A stretch of DNA of 64,000 bases from Lacrimispora celerecrescens (GTDB lineage Bacteria; Bacillota; Clostridia; Lachnospirales; Lachnospiraceae), in NCBI RefSeq assembly GCF_000732605.1, contig NZ_JPME01000003.1, forward strand, positions 124,151 to 188,150, in the 5' to 3' direction. The position numbers and the translations under genes were made by a program. The notes below the pieces were generated by a model, which saw nothing but the letters and a program-made list of their open reading frames with translations, had not been told where the DNA came from and did not search any database. Each line of letters opens with the position of its first letter. The stretch's first letter is position 1. Positions 18,281-27,227 of this stretch are shown one piece after another.

Positions 18281-19627
18281 ATGTCCGTAGAATGGAACAA
18301 CAAAGCAATATCTGTTAATAATGTAACAAAAATCTACAAACTATACGAAAAGCCCGTGGACCGATTAAAAGAGGCTTTAAGCATAACCCACAAAAACTAT
18401 CACAAAGATTTCTATGCCCTAAACGGCATTTCTTTTGATGTAGAAAAAGGAAAAACCGTAGGAATCATCGGAACCAATGGATCAGGCAAGTCCACCATAC
18501 TAAAGATCATAACCGGAGTCCTCACCCCCACCTCAGGCAGTTTAGAGGTAAACGGTGTAATTTCCGCTCTATTAGAGCTGGGAGCCGGATTTAATATGGA
18601 TTATACCGGAATCGAAAACATTTACATGAATGGCACCATGATGGGCTTCTCCAAAAAAGAGATGGACAGTAAACTTCAGGACATCCTAGACTTTGCAGAC
18701 ATCGGAGACTTCGTATATCAGCCAGTAAAAACCTACTCAAGCGGTATGTTCGTCCGCCTTGCATTTGCCCTTGCAATTAACGTAGAGCCTGAAATCCTGA
18801 TCGTTGACGAGGCCTTATCTGTTGGAGACGTATTTTTCCAGGCCAAATGCTACCGCCGAATGGAAGATATCCGCCAGAATGGAACCACGATTCTAATGGT
18901 CACTCATGATATGGGCGCAATCATCAAATATTGTGATCGAGTAGTTGTATTAAACAAAGGCAATTTCATCGCCGAAGGAGAGCCCGGAAAAATGGTGGAT
19001 CTCTATAAAAAGATCCTGGCAAATCAAATGGACGACCTTGGAGAAGAGCTGGAAGAGATAAGAAGCGGCATTCTAAACGATTTTTCCGGAGACCAGGCAA
19101 CAGTTCTGGCACAGTCCAAAACCTCCCGCCAGGAAGGTCTAATGAAAGAAAAACTGACCATCAACCCAACCCGTACCGAATACGGCGACAAAAGAGCAGA
19201 GATCGTGGATTTCGGGCTTCTGGACGAAAGAGGAAATGTAACCAACCTCCTCCTTAAAGGAGAACGCTTTACCATTAAAGAACGGATCCATTTCCATACC
19301 CAAATAGAGACCCCAATCTTTACCTACACCATAAAAGATAAACGAGGAGCCGATTTAACCGGCACCAACACCATGTACGAGGCCTCTGATGTGCAGGCCG
19401 TGGGAAAAGGCGATGAATATGAGGTGGAATTCAACCAGAAAATGACCCTTCAGGGAGGGGAGTATCTTCTTTCCATGAGCTGCACCGGATTTGAAAACGG
19501 AGAGCATGTGGTTTACCACCGCCTGTATGACATCGCAAATATTACGGTCATTTCCAATAAAAATACGGTAGGTATTTATGATATGGAACCGGAAGTAAGT
19601 GTAAAGCTTCACCGGGCAGGAGAGTGA
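18281..19627 (+). CDS. wzt: Polysaccharide ABC exporter ATPase with C-terminal glycan-binding domain (Wzt-like)
   Basis: A 448-aa protein. The ATPase domain covers residues 1-240 with Walker A GTNGSGKST, signature YSSGMFVRLAFAL and Walker B ILIVDEAL. The remaining 200 residues form a Wzt_C-type beta-sandwich domain, which in Wzt proteins recognises the capped end of the polymer before export. An in-frame GTG at 18248 lies upstream, but GGAGG at 18271 points to the ATG at 18281. It pairs with the permease upstream. The presence of a C-terminal domain suggests that the glycan carries a terminal modification, which the next gene, a methyltransferase, could add. Confidence 0.9.
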   Translation: MSVEWNNKAISVNNVTKIYKLYEKPVDRLKEALSITHKNYHKDFYALNGISFDVEKGKTVGIIGTNGSGKSTILKIITGVLTPTSGSLEVNGVISALLELGAGFNMDYTGIENIYMNGTMMGFSKKEMDSKLQDILDFADIGDFVYQPVKTYSSGMFVRLAFALAINVEPEILIVDEALSVGDVFFQAKCYRRMEDIRQNGTTILMVTHDMGAIIKYCDRVVVLNKGNFIAEGEPGKMVDLYKKILANQMDDLGEELEEIRSGILNDFSGDQATVLAQSKTSRQEGLMKEKLTINPTRTEYGDKRAEIVDFGLLDERGNVTNLLLKGERFTIKERIHFHTQIETPIFTYTIKDKRGADLTGTNTMYEASDVQAVGKGDEYEVEFNQKMTLQGGEYLLSMSCTGFENGEHVVYHRLYDIANITVISNKNTVGIYDMEPEVSVKLHRAGE

Positions 19628-19640
19628 GGAGGAAACGTCC

Positions 19641-20420
19641 ATGAATGATATAAGCCCTGAACTTAAGAAGTTGTTTGTAAAATATAATGGAGATACGAAA
19701 AAGCTGCTGCAGGAGAATCCGAACCTGGATTACCTGTACGCATTATCAGATATACGTGAGAACCTTCTGGAGTGGTATGAATTTGATGAAGAGGGCTCTC
19801 TGCTTCAGGTAGGGTCCGACTACGGAGCCCTGACAAACTTGTACAGCAGGCGGGTCAGAGAGGTAACCGTCCTTGACCCTGACAGTAATAATCTGTCCTT
19901 CAATCGTTTGCGCAATGAAAAACAGGGAAACATCCAATATATAACCGGAGACTTAGACACCTTTGAAGAAGAAGGCTTCGACTATGTGGTGTTGGTGGGA
20001 TCTTTAAAGCCGCCCTATGACAAACACATAAGAAAGGCAAAATCCCTTTTAAAACCGCAAGGAAAGCTGATCCTCTCCATATGCAACCGCTTAGGCCTTA
20101 AATATCAGGCCGGTGCGATTCCTGATAAGGACCGTCTTTCAAGGACAGAGGTCCTGGAGCTTTTATGCGGAGAGGACAAAAGATCGGGTAATGCCGAATT
20201 CCATTATCCCATGCCTGACTACCGTCTGCCCATCACCCTGTATTCCGATGAATATCTGCCAGGCAAGGGAGATTTAACTCACGCCATTCTGGCCTATGAT
20301 TATCCCAAATATCTGAAGTTTGATTTAGGAAAGATGTTCGATGAGGTATGTGAGGGAAAACAGTTTGAGACATTTGCCAATTCATTTTTAACCATTTGGA
20401 GCCGTCATGAAAAAAATTAA
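19641..20420 (+). CDS. SAM-dependent class I methyltransferase
   Basis: A 259-aa soluble protein with a Rossmann methyltransferase core. Motif I appears as LLQVGSDYGALTN near residue 54, an acidic end of strand 2 as VTVLDPDS, motif II as ITGDLDTF and the post-I strand as FDYVVLVGSL. It may methylate a sugar of the growing glycan, for example a chain-terminating cap recognised by the Wzt C-terminal domain, but the acceptor is inference. It starts 13 bases after wzt with a GGAGGAAA site and overlaps the next gene by 14 bases, so the three are translationally linked. Confidence 0.8.
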   Translation: MNDISPELKKLFVKYNGDTKKLLQENPNLDYLYALSDIRENLLEWYEFDEEGSLLQVGSDYGALTNLYSRRVREVTVLDPDSNNLSFNRLRNEKQGNIQYITGDLDTFEEEGFDYVVLVGSLKPPYDKHIRKAKSLLKPQGKLILSICNRLGLKYQAGAIPDKDRLSRTEVLELLCGEDKRSGNAEFHYPMPDYRLPITLYSDEYLPGKGDLTHAILAYDYPKYLKFDLGKMFDEVCEGKQFETFANSFLTIWSRHEKN

Positions 20421-23400
20421 CTTTGTAAAATACAATAAGACCCGTAGGGAAGCGTTCCAGATCCGCACCAGTCTGGTGGAAGAAGATGGCTGTCCATTTG
20501 TTGAGAAGACAGCCTTAAAACCTGAGGGTGTTGCACATATAAAATCCCTTGGTGAAAAATATAAAAGCCTTACTGCGCAAAGCCAAAAGCTTAAGGTCGC
20601 CGGGGTTTCCATAAGTCCGGATGAAAGGACCGCCCGTTTCGATTTCCTTAAGGGTCATACTCTTTCCGAGTTGCTCGGAAAGGAGATCTGTAACGGAAAG
20701 GTTTCCGTATCCCATATGGAAGACGGGCTTTCCCTGATTCTGGGTGTGAAAGAAAACTGCATCATTCCCTTTACCATTACGGCCGAATTTGAAGAGGTGT
20801 TTGGAACACTCACGAAAGCAGATGAAAAAGACTGGGCGTTTAAAACCTCCAACATTGACTGCCTTTTTGAGAACATCATGATGACCGAGGACGGTCCTTA
20901 TCTCCTGGACTATGAATGGGTATTTACCTTCCCGGTTCCAGTCACCTTTATTAAGTTCCGGGTTCTTTATTATTTTTACGAACAGTATAAAAGCCTTTTG
21001 TCCTATGATTCTATGGAAGCATTTATGGAAGAGTTCGGTGTGGAGACAGATCGTATTGCCATGTATGAGGAGATGGAACGCTGTTTCCAGGAATATGTCC
21101 ATGGGGAGAACCAGCAGATCTATCTGGTCAATTACATGCAGGAAACCCATGCCTTGCCTGAGGATATGTATGGCTTATCCCAGGTGATTGATGAGACAAA
21201 GGAACGCCTTTCCCAGATGGAAATGGAGATCCGGGAAAAGGATGTGCTCATCACCAGGCAGCAGGAGGAAAAGCGCCTGACTGACAATCATGTGACCAAC
21301 CAGGAGATCATTATTCAGACCCTCCGGAAGGATTGCGATGATATGAGGGAAATGATCACCTGGCTTCAGGGGCACGAAGCATTGACTTTCCGCGCCAGAA
21401 GGAAGCTTGGAAGAATCTTTAACGAAAAATTCCCCAAAGGGACCAGAAAACGGAAACTGCTGTTTTATGCCAAGGATACGGTATTTCATCCGCTGAAATC
21501 CTTCCGCCTCTATACAACAGAGGAAGGTCGGAACCTGATTGAAGGCGATATGAAGATTGGAGATGCCTACCGGACCCATGGAAAGCTCCGTTTCATAAAA
21601 GAGGGCCATCCCATGGTTTCCATCGTCATCCCGGTCTACAATCAGATCCATTATACCTATGCCTGCCTTGCATCCATTCTGGAGCATACAAAGGACGTGG
21701 TATATGAGGTCATTATAGCAGACGATGTTTCTACTGATGCAACGGCAGAACTTTCTAAGTTTACGGAAAACGTAGTCATATGCCGCAATGAGACCAACCA
21801 AGGATTTTTGCGGAACTGCAACCAGGCGGCCAAAGCAGCCAGGGGAAAATATGTTATGTTCCTAAATAATGACACCCAGGTAACAGAAGGTTGGCTAAGC
21901 AGTCTGGTAAACTTAATCGAATCAGATTCAACCATCGGCATGGTAGGATCCAAGCTGGTTTATCCTGACGGACGCCTGCAGGAAGCAGGGGGGATCATCT
22001 TCCGTGATGGTTCCGGCTGGAATTACGGACGCCTTGACGATCCGGACAAGCCAGAATACAACTATGTGAAAGATGTGGATTATATATCAGGAGCCGCCAT
22101 CCTTCTCTCCAACGATTTATGGAAGCGGATCGGCGGATTTGACGACCGGTTTGCTCCTGCTTATTGTGAGGATTCTGACCTTGCCTTTGAGGTGCGCAAG
22201 GCCGGCCTTCGGGTGGTTTACCAGCCGTTATCCAAGGTTATACATTTTGAGGGCATTTCCAACGGAACTGATGTCAACGGTTCAGGTCTTAAGCGGTACC
22301 AGGTTGAAAACGGCCATAAGTTAAGGGAAAAATGGGCGGCTGAATTTAAGCTGCAAAGTGAAAACAACGGAAATCCCAATGTATTCCGGGCAAGAGAGAG
22401 AAGCCAGGGCAAAGACATTATTTTGGTGGTGGACCATTATGTTCCCACCTATGACCGGGATGCCGGTTCCAAGACCACCTTCCAGTATTTAAAGATGTTT
22501 TTGGAAAAGGGCTATGTGGTGAAGTTCCTGGGAGATAATTTCCTCCATGAAGAACCTTATTCCACCGTTTTGCAGCAGATGGGAATTGAGATCCTATACG
22601 GCAGGGAATTCCAGGTGAAAATCTGGGACTGGTTAAAGGAGCATGGAGATGATATCAAGGTTGCTTATTTAAACCGTCCCCATATTGCTACCAAATATGT
22701 GGATTTTATCAAGGATAAAACAAACATTAAGATGATCTATTATGGTCATGACCTGCACTTCTTAAGGGAAGGCAGAGAGTATGAACTGACCGGAGATCCT
22801 AAGAAAAGAGAGTCTTCTGAATACTGGAGGTCTGTGGAGCTTCGCCTGATGAGAAAGGCGGCGGTATCCTATTATCCTTCCTATGTGGAACGGGAGGCCA
22901 TTCATGAAATAGAGCCTTCTATTCATGTGAAAGCTATAGTAGCCTATGTTTATGAAAAATTCTTAAACCACATTCCTTATAACTTTGAAAAGAGGGAAGG
23001 GCTCTTGTTTGTAGGAGGATTTGCCCATCCCCCTAACGCAGATGCTGTTTTGTGGTTTGCACAGGAAATATTCCCACTAATCCGGGAACAGCTTCCCATA
23101 GATTTCTATATCGTGGGTTCCAAGGTGACAGATGAAATCAAGGCTTTGGAGCAGCCGGGCAGCGGAATCATTGTAAAGGGATTTGTATCAGAGGAGGAAC
23201 TTGCAAGGCTTTATTCAAGCTGCCGGGTAGTCGTGGTGCCTTTGCGTTACGGTGCAGGTGTGAAGGGAAAAGTCATTGAAGCCTTATATAACGGTGCTCC
23301 GGTGATCACTACTTCCATTGGTGCAGAGGGAATTCCTGAGGCAGAAAAGGTCATGGTGGTGAGAGATGAGCCGGCAGCCTTTGCAGGGGAAGTTATTTCC

Positions 23401-23511
23401 CTGTACCAGGATCCTGAACGATGCAAACAGATGTGTATGGAAACTCAGAATTATATCCGCAGTTATCACAGTATTGATGCTGCCTGGAACGTAATAGGAG
23501 AAGATTTTTAA
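20407..23511 (+). CDS. Large multi-domain glycosyltransferase: kinase-like N-terminus, GT2 domain, GT4-like domain
   Basis: A 1034-aa cytoplasmic protein. Residues 1-235 resemble a small-molecule kinase fold: NIDCLFENIMM and LLDYEWVF fit the catalytic-loop Asn and metal-binding Asp of aminoglycoside/choline-type kinases, but the usual HxD is absent. Residues 255-325 include a heptad-rich coiled coil. A GT2 domain begins near residue 402 (VSIVIPVYNQIHY, FLNNDTQV, GFDDRFAPAYCEDSDL), a form typical of O-antigen rhamnosyltransferases. A GT4-like domain begins near 671 (VDHYVPTYDRDAG) with FVGGFAHPPNADAV and VPLRYGAGVKGK. It probably assembles two linkages of the exported glycan. Start ATG overlaps the methyltransferase gene. 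Confidence 0.85.
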   Translation: MKKINFVKYNKTRREAFQIRTSLVEEDGCPFVEKTALKPEGVAHIKSLGEKYKSLTAQSQKLKVAGVSISPDERTARFDFLKGHTLSELLGKEICNGKVSVSHMEDGLSLILGVKENCIIPFTITAEFEEVFGTLTKADEKDWAFKTSNIDCLFENIMMTEDGPYLLDYEWVFTFPVPVTFIKFRVLYYFYEQYKSLLSYDSMEAFMEEFGVETDRIAMYEEMERCFQEYVHGENQQIYLVNYMQETHALPEDMYGLSQVIDETKERLSQMEMEIREKDVLITRQQEEKRLTDNHVTNQEIIIQTLRKDCDDMREMITWLQGHEALTFRARRKLGRIFNEKFPKGTRKRKLLFYAKDTVFHPLKSFRLYTTEEGRNLIEGDMKIGDAYRTHGKLRFIKEGHPMVSIVIPVYNQIHYTYACLASILEHTKDVVYEVIIADDVSTDATAELSKFTENVVICRNETNQGFLRNCNQAAKAARGKYVMFLNNDTQVTEGWLSSLVNLIESDSTIGMVGSKLVYPDGRLQEAGGIIFRDGSGWNYGRLDDPDKPEYNYVKDVDYISGAAILLSNDLWKRIGGFDDRFAPAYCEDSDLAFEVRKAGLRVVYQPLSKVIHFEGISNGTDVNGSGLKRYQVENGHKLREKWAAEFKLQSENNGNPNVFRARERSQGKDIILVVDHYVPTYDRDAGSKTTFQYLKMFLEKGYVVKFLGDNFLHEEPYSTVLQQMGIEILYGREFQVKIWDWLKEHGDDIKVAYLNRPHIATKYVDFIKDKTNIKMIYYGHDLHFLREGREYELTGDPKKRESSEYWRSVELRLMRKAAVSYYPSYVEREAIHEIEPSIHVKAIVAYVYEKFLNHIPYNFEKREGLLFVGGFAHPPNADAVLWFAQEIFPLIREQLPIDFYIVGSKVTDEIKALEQPGSGIIVKGFVSEEELARLYSSCRVVVVPLRYGAGVKGKVIEALYNGAPVITTSIGAEGIPEAEKVMVVRDEPAAFAGEVISLYQDPERCKQMCMETQNYIRSYHSIDAAWNVIGEDF

Positions 23512-23635
23512 ACGGCAAAGAAGGTTAACCCGTCCCGGTATGACCGGGCGCGGTGCCATGCCGTTGCCTGCAAGGGCATACTTAAATGAAGTGAAAGGAA
23601 CAATGAGGAAAGTAAGGGGAAAGGAAGAAGATCGC

Positions 23636-24727
23636 ATGGAAGAGATAAAAAGGGACCGGTTTCTGTTTTGGGATATTTTAAAGGGCATCGGAATCGTATC
23701 CATTGTGTTTGGTCATTCACAAAATTTGGGGATTGCCATTCGGACGGTGTATTATTACCATCTGGCCATATTCTTTTTCATCTCAGGATACCTGTATAAT
23801 GAAGCGCGTTACGGGGATGCCCCCTTTGACTTTTTTGCACGGAGGTTAAAGAATATGTGGGTACCCTATTTCTGTTATGGGGGCCTGTTCGTTTTACTAC
23901 ATAACTTACTTTCAAAGTATCTGCTTTTTCTGTCCGATGCATATTACGGAAAAAAGGAGATGATCCTTGCCATGGCAAATACCTTGTTCCTGCGATGCCC
24001 AGAAGTCCCATCAGGCGCGATGTGGTTCGTGCCCCTTATGCTGGGGGCAGGAACAGGCTTTTCGGTCATTCTCTGGTTCTGCAGGAACTATCTTCCGGCT
24101 TCTTTCCGGCCATGGGCAGCAGCGGCTCTTAGCGTTGGAGCAGGGCTTTTTGGTGCGGCCCTCATCCGGAGGGAGGTTTTCTTAAGCTATCACCTTCAGA
24201 CAGCCCTATTGGTGATCCCGGTTTATTATGGCGGTTATGCTGTGCGGACCTGGAAGATTTCCATTGAAAAATATGTGACATGGTATGGTGCTGCTTTGTG
24301 CGCAGGGCTTTTCTATTATTTCCTGATGTTTACAGAGGAAAGTGTGGAGCTTTCTGCCAATCAGATACCAGGTGGAATCAATTTTTATATCATTTCCGCA
24401 GCTGGCATTTATCTATGCTGCTTTGCAGCCAAGTGTTTACAGAAGGCTCCGATTGCAGGGAAGGCTGCGGCCTTGCTTGGAAAATATTCCTTTGATATCA
24501 TGGCTCTTCATTTTCTGGTATTTAAGATTTGTGACTGGATTTATGCCCGGATGATACTGGAACCCGCAGAAAATCAGGGAGGATTCCCTCACTCCTATCC
24601 GGAACTTCATGTTCTGTATCTGATCTTGGGAATTGTCCTTCCGGTCCTATTTGCAATTGGGGCAAGGAAGGTTATACATGGCCTGGGAGGCATGCTTCGG
24701 TCCCAGACAGAAAATCCACGGAAATGA
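23636..24727 (+). CDS. Acyltransferase family 3 membrane protein
   Basis: A 363-aa membrane protein with about ten hydrophobic segments. It opens FLFWDILKGIGIVSIVFGHS, where the His near the end of helix 1 is the family's catalytic residue; such proteins O-acetylate or O-succinylate glycans. An upstream in-frame ATG at 23603 also has a site, but 23636 is preceded by AAGGAAGAAG and gives the usual start. It sits between the large glycosyltransferase and the heptose genes in the same operon, so an acyl decoration of the same glycan is likely. The acyl group is unknown. Confidence 0.87.
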   Translation: MEEIKRDRFLFWDILKGIGIVSIVFGHSQNLGIAIRTVYYYHLAIFFFISGYLYNEARYGDAPFDFFARRLKNMWVPYFCYGGLFVLLHNLLSKYLLFLSDAYYGKKEMILAMANTLFLRCPEVPSGAMWFVPLMLGAGTGFSVILWFCRNYLPASFRPWAAAALSVGAGLFGAALIRREVFLSYHLQTALLVIPVYYGGYAVRTWKISIEKYVTWYGAALCAGLFYYFLMFTEESVELSANQIPGGINFYIISAAGIYLCCFAAKCLQKAPIAGKAAALLGKYSFDIMALHFLVFKICDWIYARMILEPAENQGGFPHSYPELHVLYLILGIVLPVLFAIGARKVIHGLGGMLRSQTENPRK

Positions 24728-24754
24728 TCTTTCTGGATTCTTCTAAGGGATATA

Positions 24755-24763
24755 TGATATAAT
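24755..24763 (+). promoter_or_regulatory. Candidate internal promoter of the heptose genes
   Basis: Extended -10 TGATATAAT, 33 bases before the hddC-like start. No convincing -35. Confidence 0.4.
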
Positions 24764-24796
24764 AACGATTAGAAAAAATATCAGGAGGGTACAGTT

Positions 24797-25558
24797 ATGC
24801 AGGCAGTTTTACTGGCAGGGGGCCTTGGCACACGGCTTCGTTCCGTTGTAAGCGACAGGCCAAAGCCAATGGCTCTGATCGGAGACAAGCCTTTTATGGA
24901 ATATGTAGTCTTGGAGCTGATACACCACGGAGTAAGGTCAATTATTTTTGCCGTAGGCTATAAAGGCTCTATGGTAGAAGAATATTTTAAAGATGGGTCC
25001 AAATGGGGAATCCGGGTTTCTTATTCTTATGAGGAAGAACTGTTAGGAACTGCGGGAGCCATTAAAAATGCTGGGTCCAGGATACAGTCAGACCGATTCC
25101 TTGTACTGAATGCGGATACCTTTTACCGCATTGATTACAGTAAGCTTATGGAGCTTGGCAAAGAACGGGATCTTGACATGGCCCTGGTGCTCCGGGAGGT
25201 GCCTGATGTGTCCCGTTACGGACAGGCTGTTCTAAAAGACGGCTGGCTTACGTCCTTTAATGAGAAGACAGAGGAAAAACGCTCGGGAACCATTAACGGC
25301 GGTATCTATATACTTAAGCGTGAACTGCTTGACGAAATTCCTGAAGGAAAGGTTTCCCTGGAACAGGTAATGATTCCAAAATGGCTTTCAGAAGGTAAAA
25401 AGCTGGGCGGCATTGTAGGCAGCGGGTACTTCATTGATATAGGAATTCCGGAAGATTATTACCGGTTTGCGGAAGACGTAAGGAAACACCTTACAGGTAT
25501 ACCTTTATGCCCGGAGAGCATGGGCGGAGAGGGGAAAGGAGAAGTGAACTTATGGTAA
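24797..25558 (+). CDS. hddC: D-glycero-D-manno-heptose 1-phosphate guanylyltransferase-like nucleotidyltransferase
   Basis: A 253-aa sugar-phosphate nucleotidyltransferase. The nucleotide site LLAGGLGTRLRSVVSDRPKPM is at the N-terminus; LGTAGAIKNAG, VLNADTFY and IDIGIPEDYYRF are typical of the family. Assignment to HddC, forming GDP-D-glycero-D-manno-heptose, rests on its neighbours: a GHMP kinase, a GmhB phosphatase and a GmhA isomerase follow directly, the set known from GDP-heptose synthesis for S-layer glycans in Aneurinibacillus. On its own it could be read as a mannose- or glucose-1-phosphate nucleotidyltransferase. A GGAGGG site precedes the ATG, and the gene overlaps the next by 7 bases. 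Confidence 0.82.
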   Translation: MQAVLLAGGLGTRLRSVVSDRPKPMALIGDKPFMEYVVLELIHHGVRSIIFAVGYKGSMVEEYFKDGSKWGIRVSYSYEEELLGTAGAIKNAGSRIQSDRFLVLNADTFYRIDYSKLMELGKERDLDMALVLREVPDVSRYGQAVLKDGWLTSFNEKTEEKRSGTINGGIYILKRELLDEIPEGKVSLEQVMIPKWLSEGKKLGGIVGSGYFIDIGIPEDYYRFAEDVRKHLTGIPLCPESMGGEGKGEVNLW

Positions 25559-26622
25559 TCAGAGGACGTGCTCCCCTGCGGGTGAGCTTTGGCGGCGGAG
25601 GAACCGATGTGGCTCCCTTCTGTGTGGAACAGGGAGGGGCAATCATCGGCAGCACCATCAATAAGTATGCATACTGCTCCATCGTACCAAGGGATGACGA
25701 TCAGATCATCGTTCATTCTCTGGACTTTGATATGACGGTCAAGTACAACACAAATGAAAATTATGTATATGACGGTCGTCTGGATCTTGTAACGGCGGCG
25801 TTAAAAGCAATGGATATCAAACAGGGCTGTGAGGTGTACTTACAGTGTGATGCTCCCCCCGGATCAGGTCTTGGCACTTCCTCCACCGTTATGGTAGCCT
25901 TATTAACGGCTATGGCTAAATGGAAAGGCGTGGAAATGGACAGCTATGCCATGGCAAACTTAGCTTATCAGGTGGAGAGAGAGGATTTAAAGATCGATGG
26001 CGGTTACCAGGACCAGTATGCCGCTACCTTTGGAGGCTTTAATTTCATTGAGTTCCACGGACGCAACAATGTGGTGGTCAACCCTCTCCGCATAAAAAAA
26101 GAGATTATCCATGAGCTGCAGTACAATCTGCTTCTTTGCTATACAGGAAACATTCATGTATCCGCCAACATTATAAAGGACCAGGTGAAAAACTACGAAA
26201 AGAAGGACCCCTTTGATGCTATGTGCGAGGTAAAGGCACTTGCTTATGCCATGAAGGATGAGCTGTTAAAAGGAAATCTTTACAGCTTTGGAAAGCTTCT
26301 TGATTACGGCTGGAAGAGCAAAAAGCGCATGAGCAGTAAGATCTCTACTCCCCATATTGACGAGCTTTATGAGGAAGCATTAAAGGCAGGAGCTCTTGGA
26401 GGAAAGCTTTTAGGAGCCGGTGGAGGCGGATTCCTTCTGGTGTACTGTCCTTATAACGTACGCCATAAGGTAGCCGCACGCATGGAAGCAGCCGGAGGAC
26501 AGCTTACGGACTGGAACTTTGAGCTTCGGGGCGCCCAGGCGTGGATCACGGACGAAAAGCGCTGGGATTACCAGGAGGTCAGGGTAGCTATACCAGGAGG
26601 CGAATATCATTTTCAAGTATAA
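25552..26622 (+). CDS. hddA: D-glycero-D-manno-heptose 7-phosphate kinase (GHMP family)
   Basis: A 356-aa GHMP kinase that would phosphorylate heptose 7-phosphate at C1. Motifs are GRAPLRVSFGGGGTDV at the N-terminus, the ATP loop PPGSGLGTSSTV near residue 102, and GGKLLGAGGGGFLLVYC in motif 3. A longer frame from 25507 exists, but GGGGAAAGGAG before 25552 and the MVIRGRAPLR start fix the beginning. Length and motifs match HddA proteins and distinguish it from galactokinase or mevalonate kinase. It overlaps hddC and precedes gmhB by 21 bases. Confidence 0.88.
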   Translation: MVIRGRAPLRVSFGGGGTDVAPFCVEQGGAIIGSTINKYAYCSIVPRDDDQIIVHSLDFDMTVKYNTNENYVYDGRLDLVTAALKAMDIKQGCEVYLQCDAPPGSGLGTSSTVMVALLTAMAKWKGVEMDSYAMANLAYQVEREDLKIDGGYQDQYAATFGGFNFIEFHGRNNVVVNPLRIKKEIIHELQYNLLLCYTGNIHVSANIIKDQVKNYEKKDPFDAMCEVKALAYAMKDELLKGNLYSFGKLLDYGWKSKKRMSSKISTPHIDELYEEALKAGALGGKLLGAGGGGFLLVYCPYNVRHKVAARMEAAGGQLTDWNFELRGAQAWITDEKRWDYQEVRVAIPGGEYHFQV

Positions 26623-26643
26623 TCCGAAAAAGGAGGAAAAACC

Positions 26644-27222
26644 ATGGACAGGGTCGTGTTTTTAGACCGGGACGGGACCATCAATGAAGAAGTGGAATAC
26701 CTGCACCGGCTTAAGGATCTGGTGATCCTTCCAGGGGTGCCGGAAGCCTTAAGAAGGCTTAGGGAACAAGGATTTAAGCTTGTGGTAGTCACCAACCAGG
26801 CCGGAGTGGCAAGGGGATATTACGGAGAAGAGGATGTGAAAGCTCTTCATGAATACTTAAACCATCTTCTTTCAAAAGAAGGTGCACAAATAGACCGCTT
26901 TTATTATTGTCCCCACCATCCGGTTCATGGGATCGGAAAATACCGGATGGAATGTCACTGCCGGAAGCCGGAAACAGGAATGTTTGAAATGGCAGAGACA
27001 AGCTTTCAGATAGACAAGCCCCATTCTTATATGATCGGAGATAAGCTTCTGGATACAGAGGCTGGAAAAAGATACGGAGTGAACACGGTTTTAGTAGGGA
27101 CCGGATATGGAAAAGAATTATACGACAACTTAACCCAATCAGAGAAAAATAATTCTTTTGACTTCTATGCCCCTGCCATGAAAGAAGCTGCAGACTGGAT
27201 ACTGAACAGAGAAGGAGAGTGA
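26644..27222 (+). CDS. gmhB: D-glycero-D-manno-heptose 1,7-bisphosphate 7-phosphatase
   Basis: A 192-aa HAD-family phosphatase. The catalytic DxD is in VVFLDRDGTINEE; VTNQAGVARGYY supplies the Thr/Asn motif and YMIGDKLLDTEAG the acidic motif. The insertion CPHHP...CHCRKP near residues 96-110 is the zinc loop specific to GmhB and related histidinol phosphatases. It removes the 7-phosphate after the kinase step, leaving heptose 1-phosphate for the nucleotidyltransferase. A GGAGG site precedes the ATG. Confidence 0.92.
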   Translation: MDRVVFLDRDGTINEEVEYLHRLKDLVILPGVPEALRRLREQGFKLVVVTNQAGVARGYYGEEDVKALHEYLNHLLSKEGAQIDRFYYCPHHPVHGIGKYRMECHCRKPETGMFEMAETSFQIDKPHSYMIGDKLLDTEAGKRYGVNTVLVGTGYGKELYDNLTQSEKNNSFDFYAPAMKEAADWILNREGE

Positions 27223-27227
27223 GAAAC

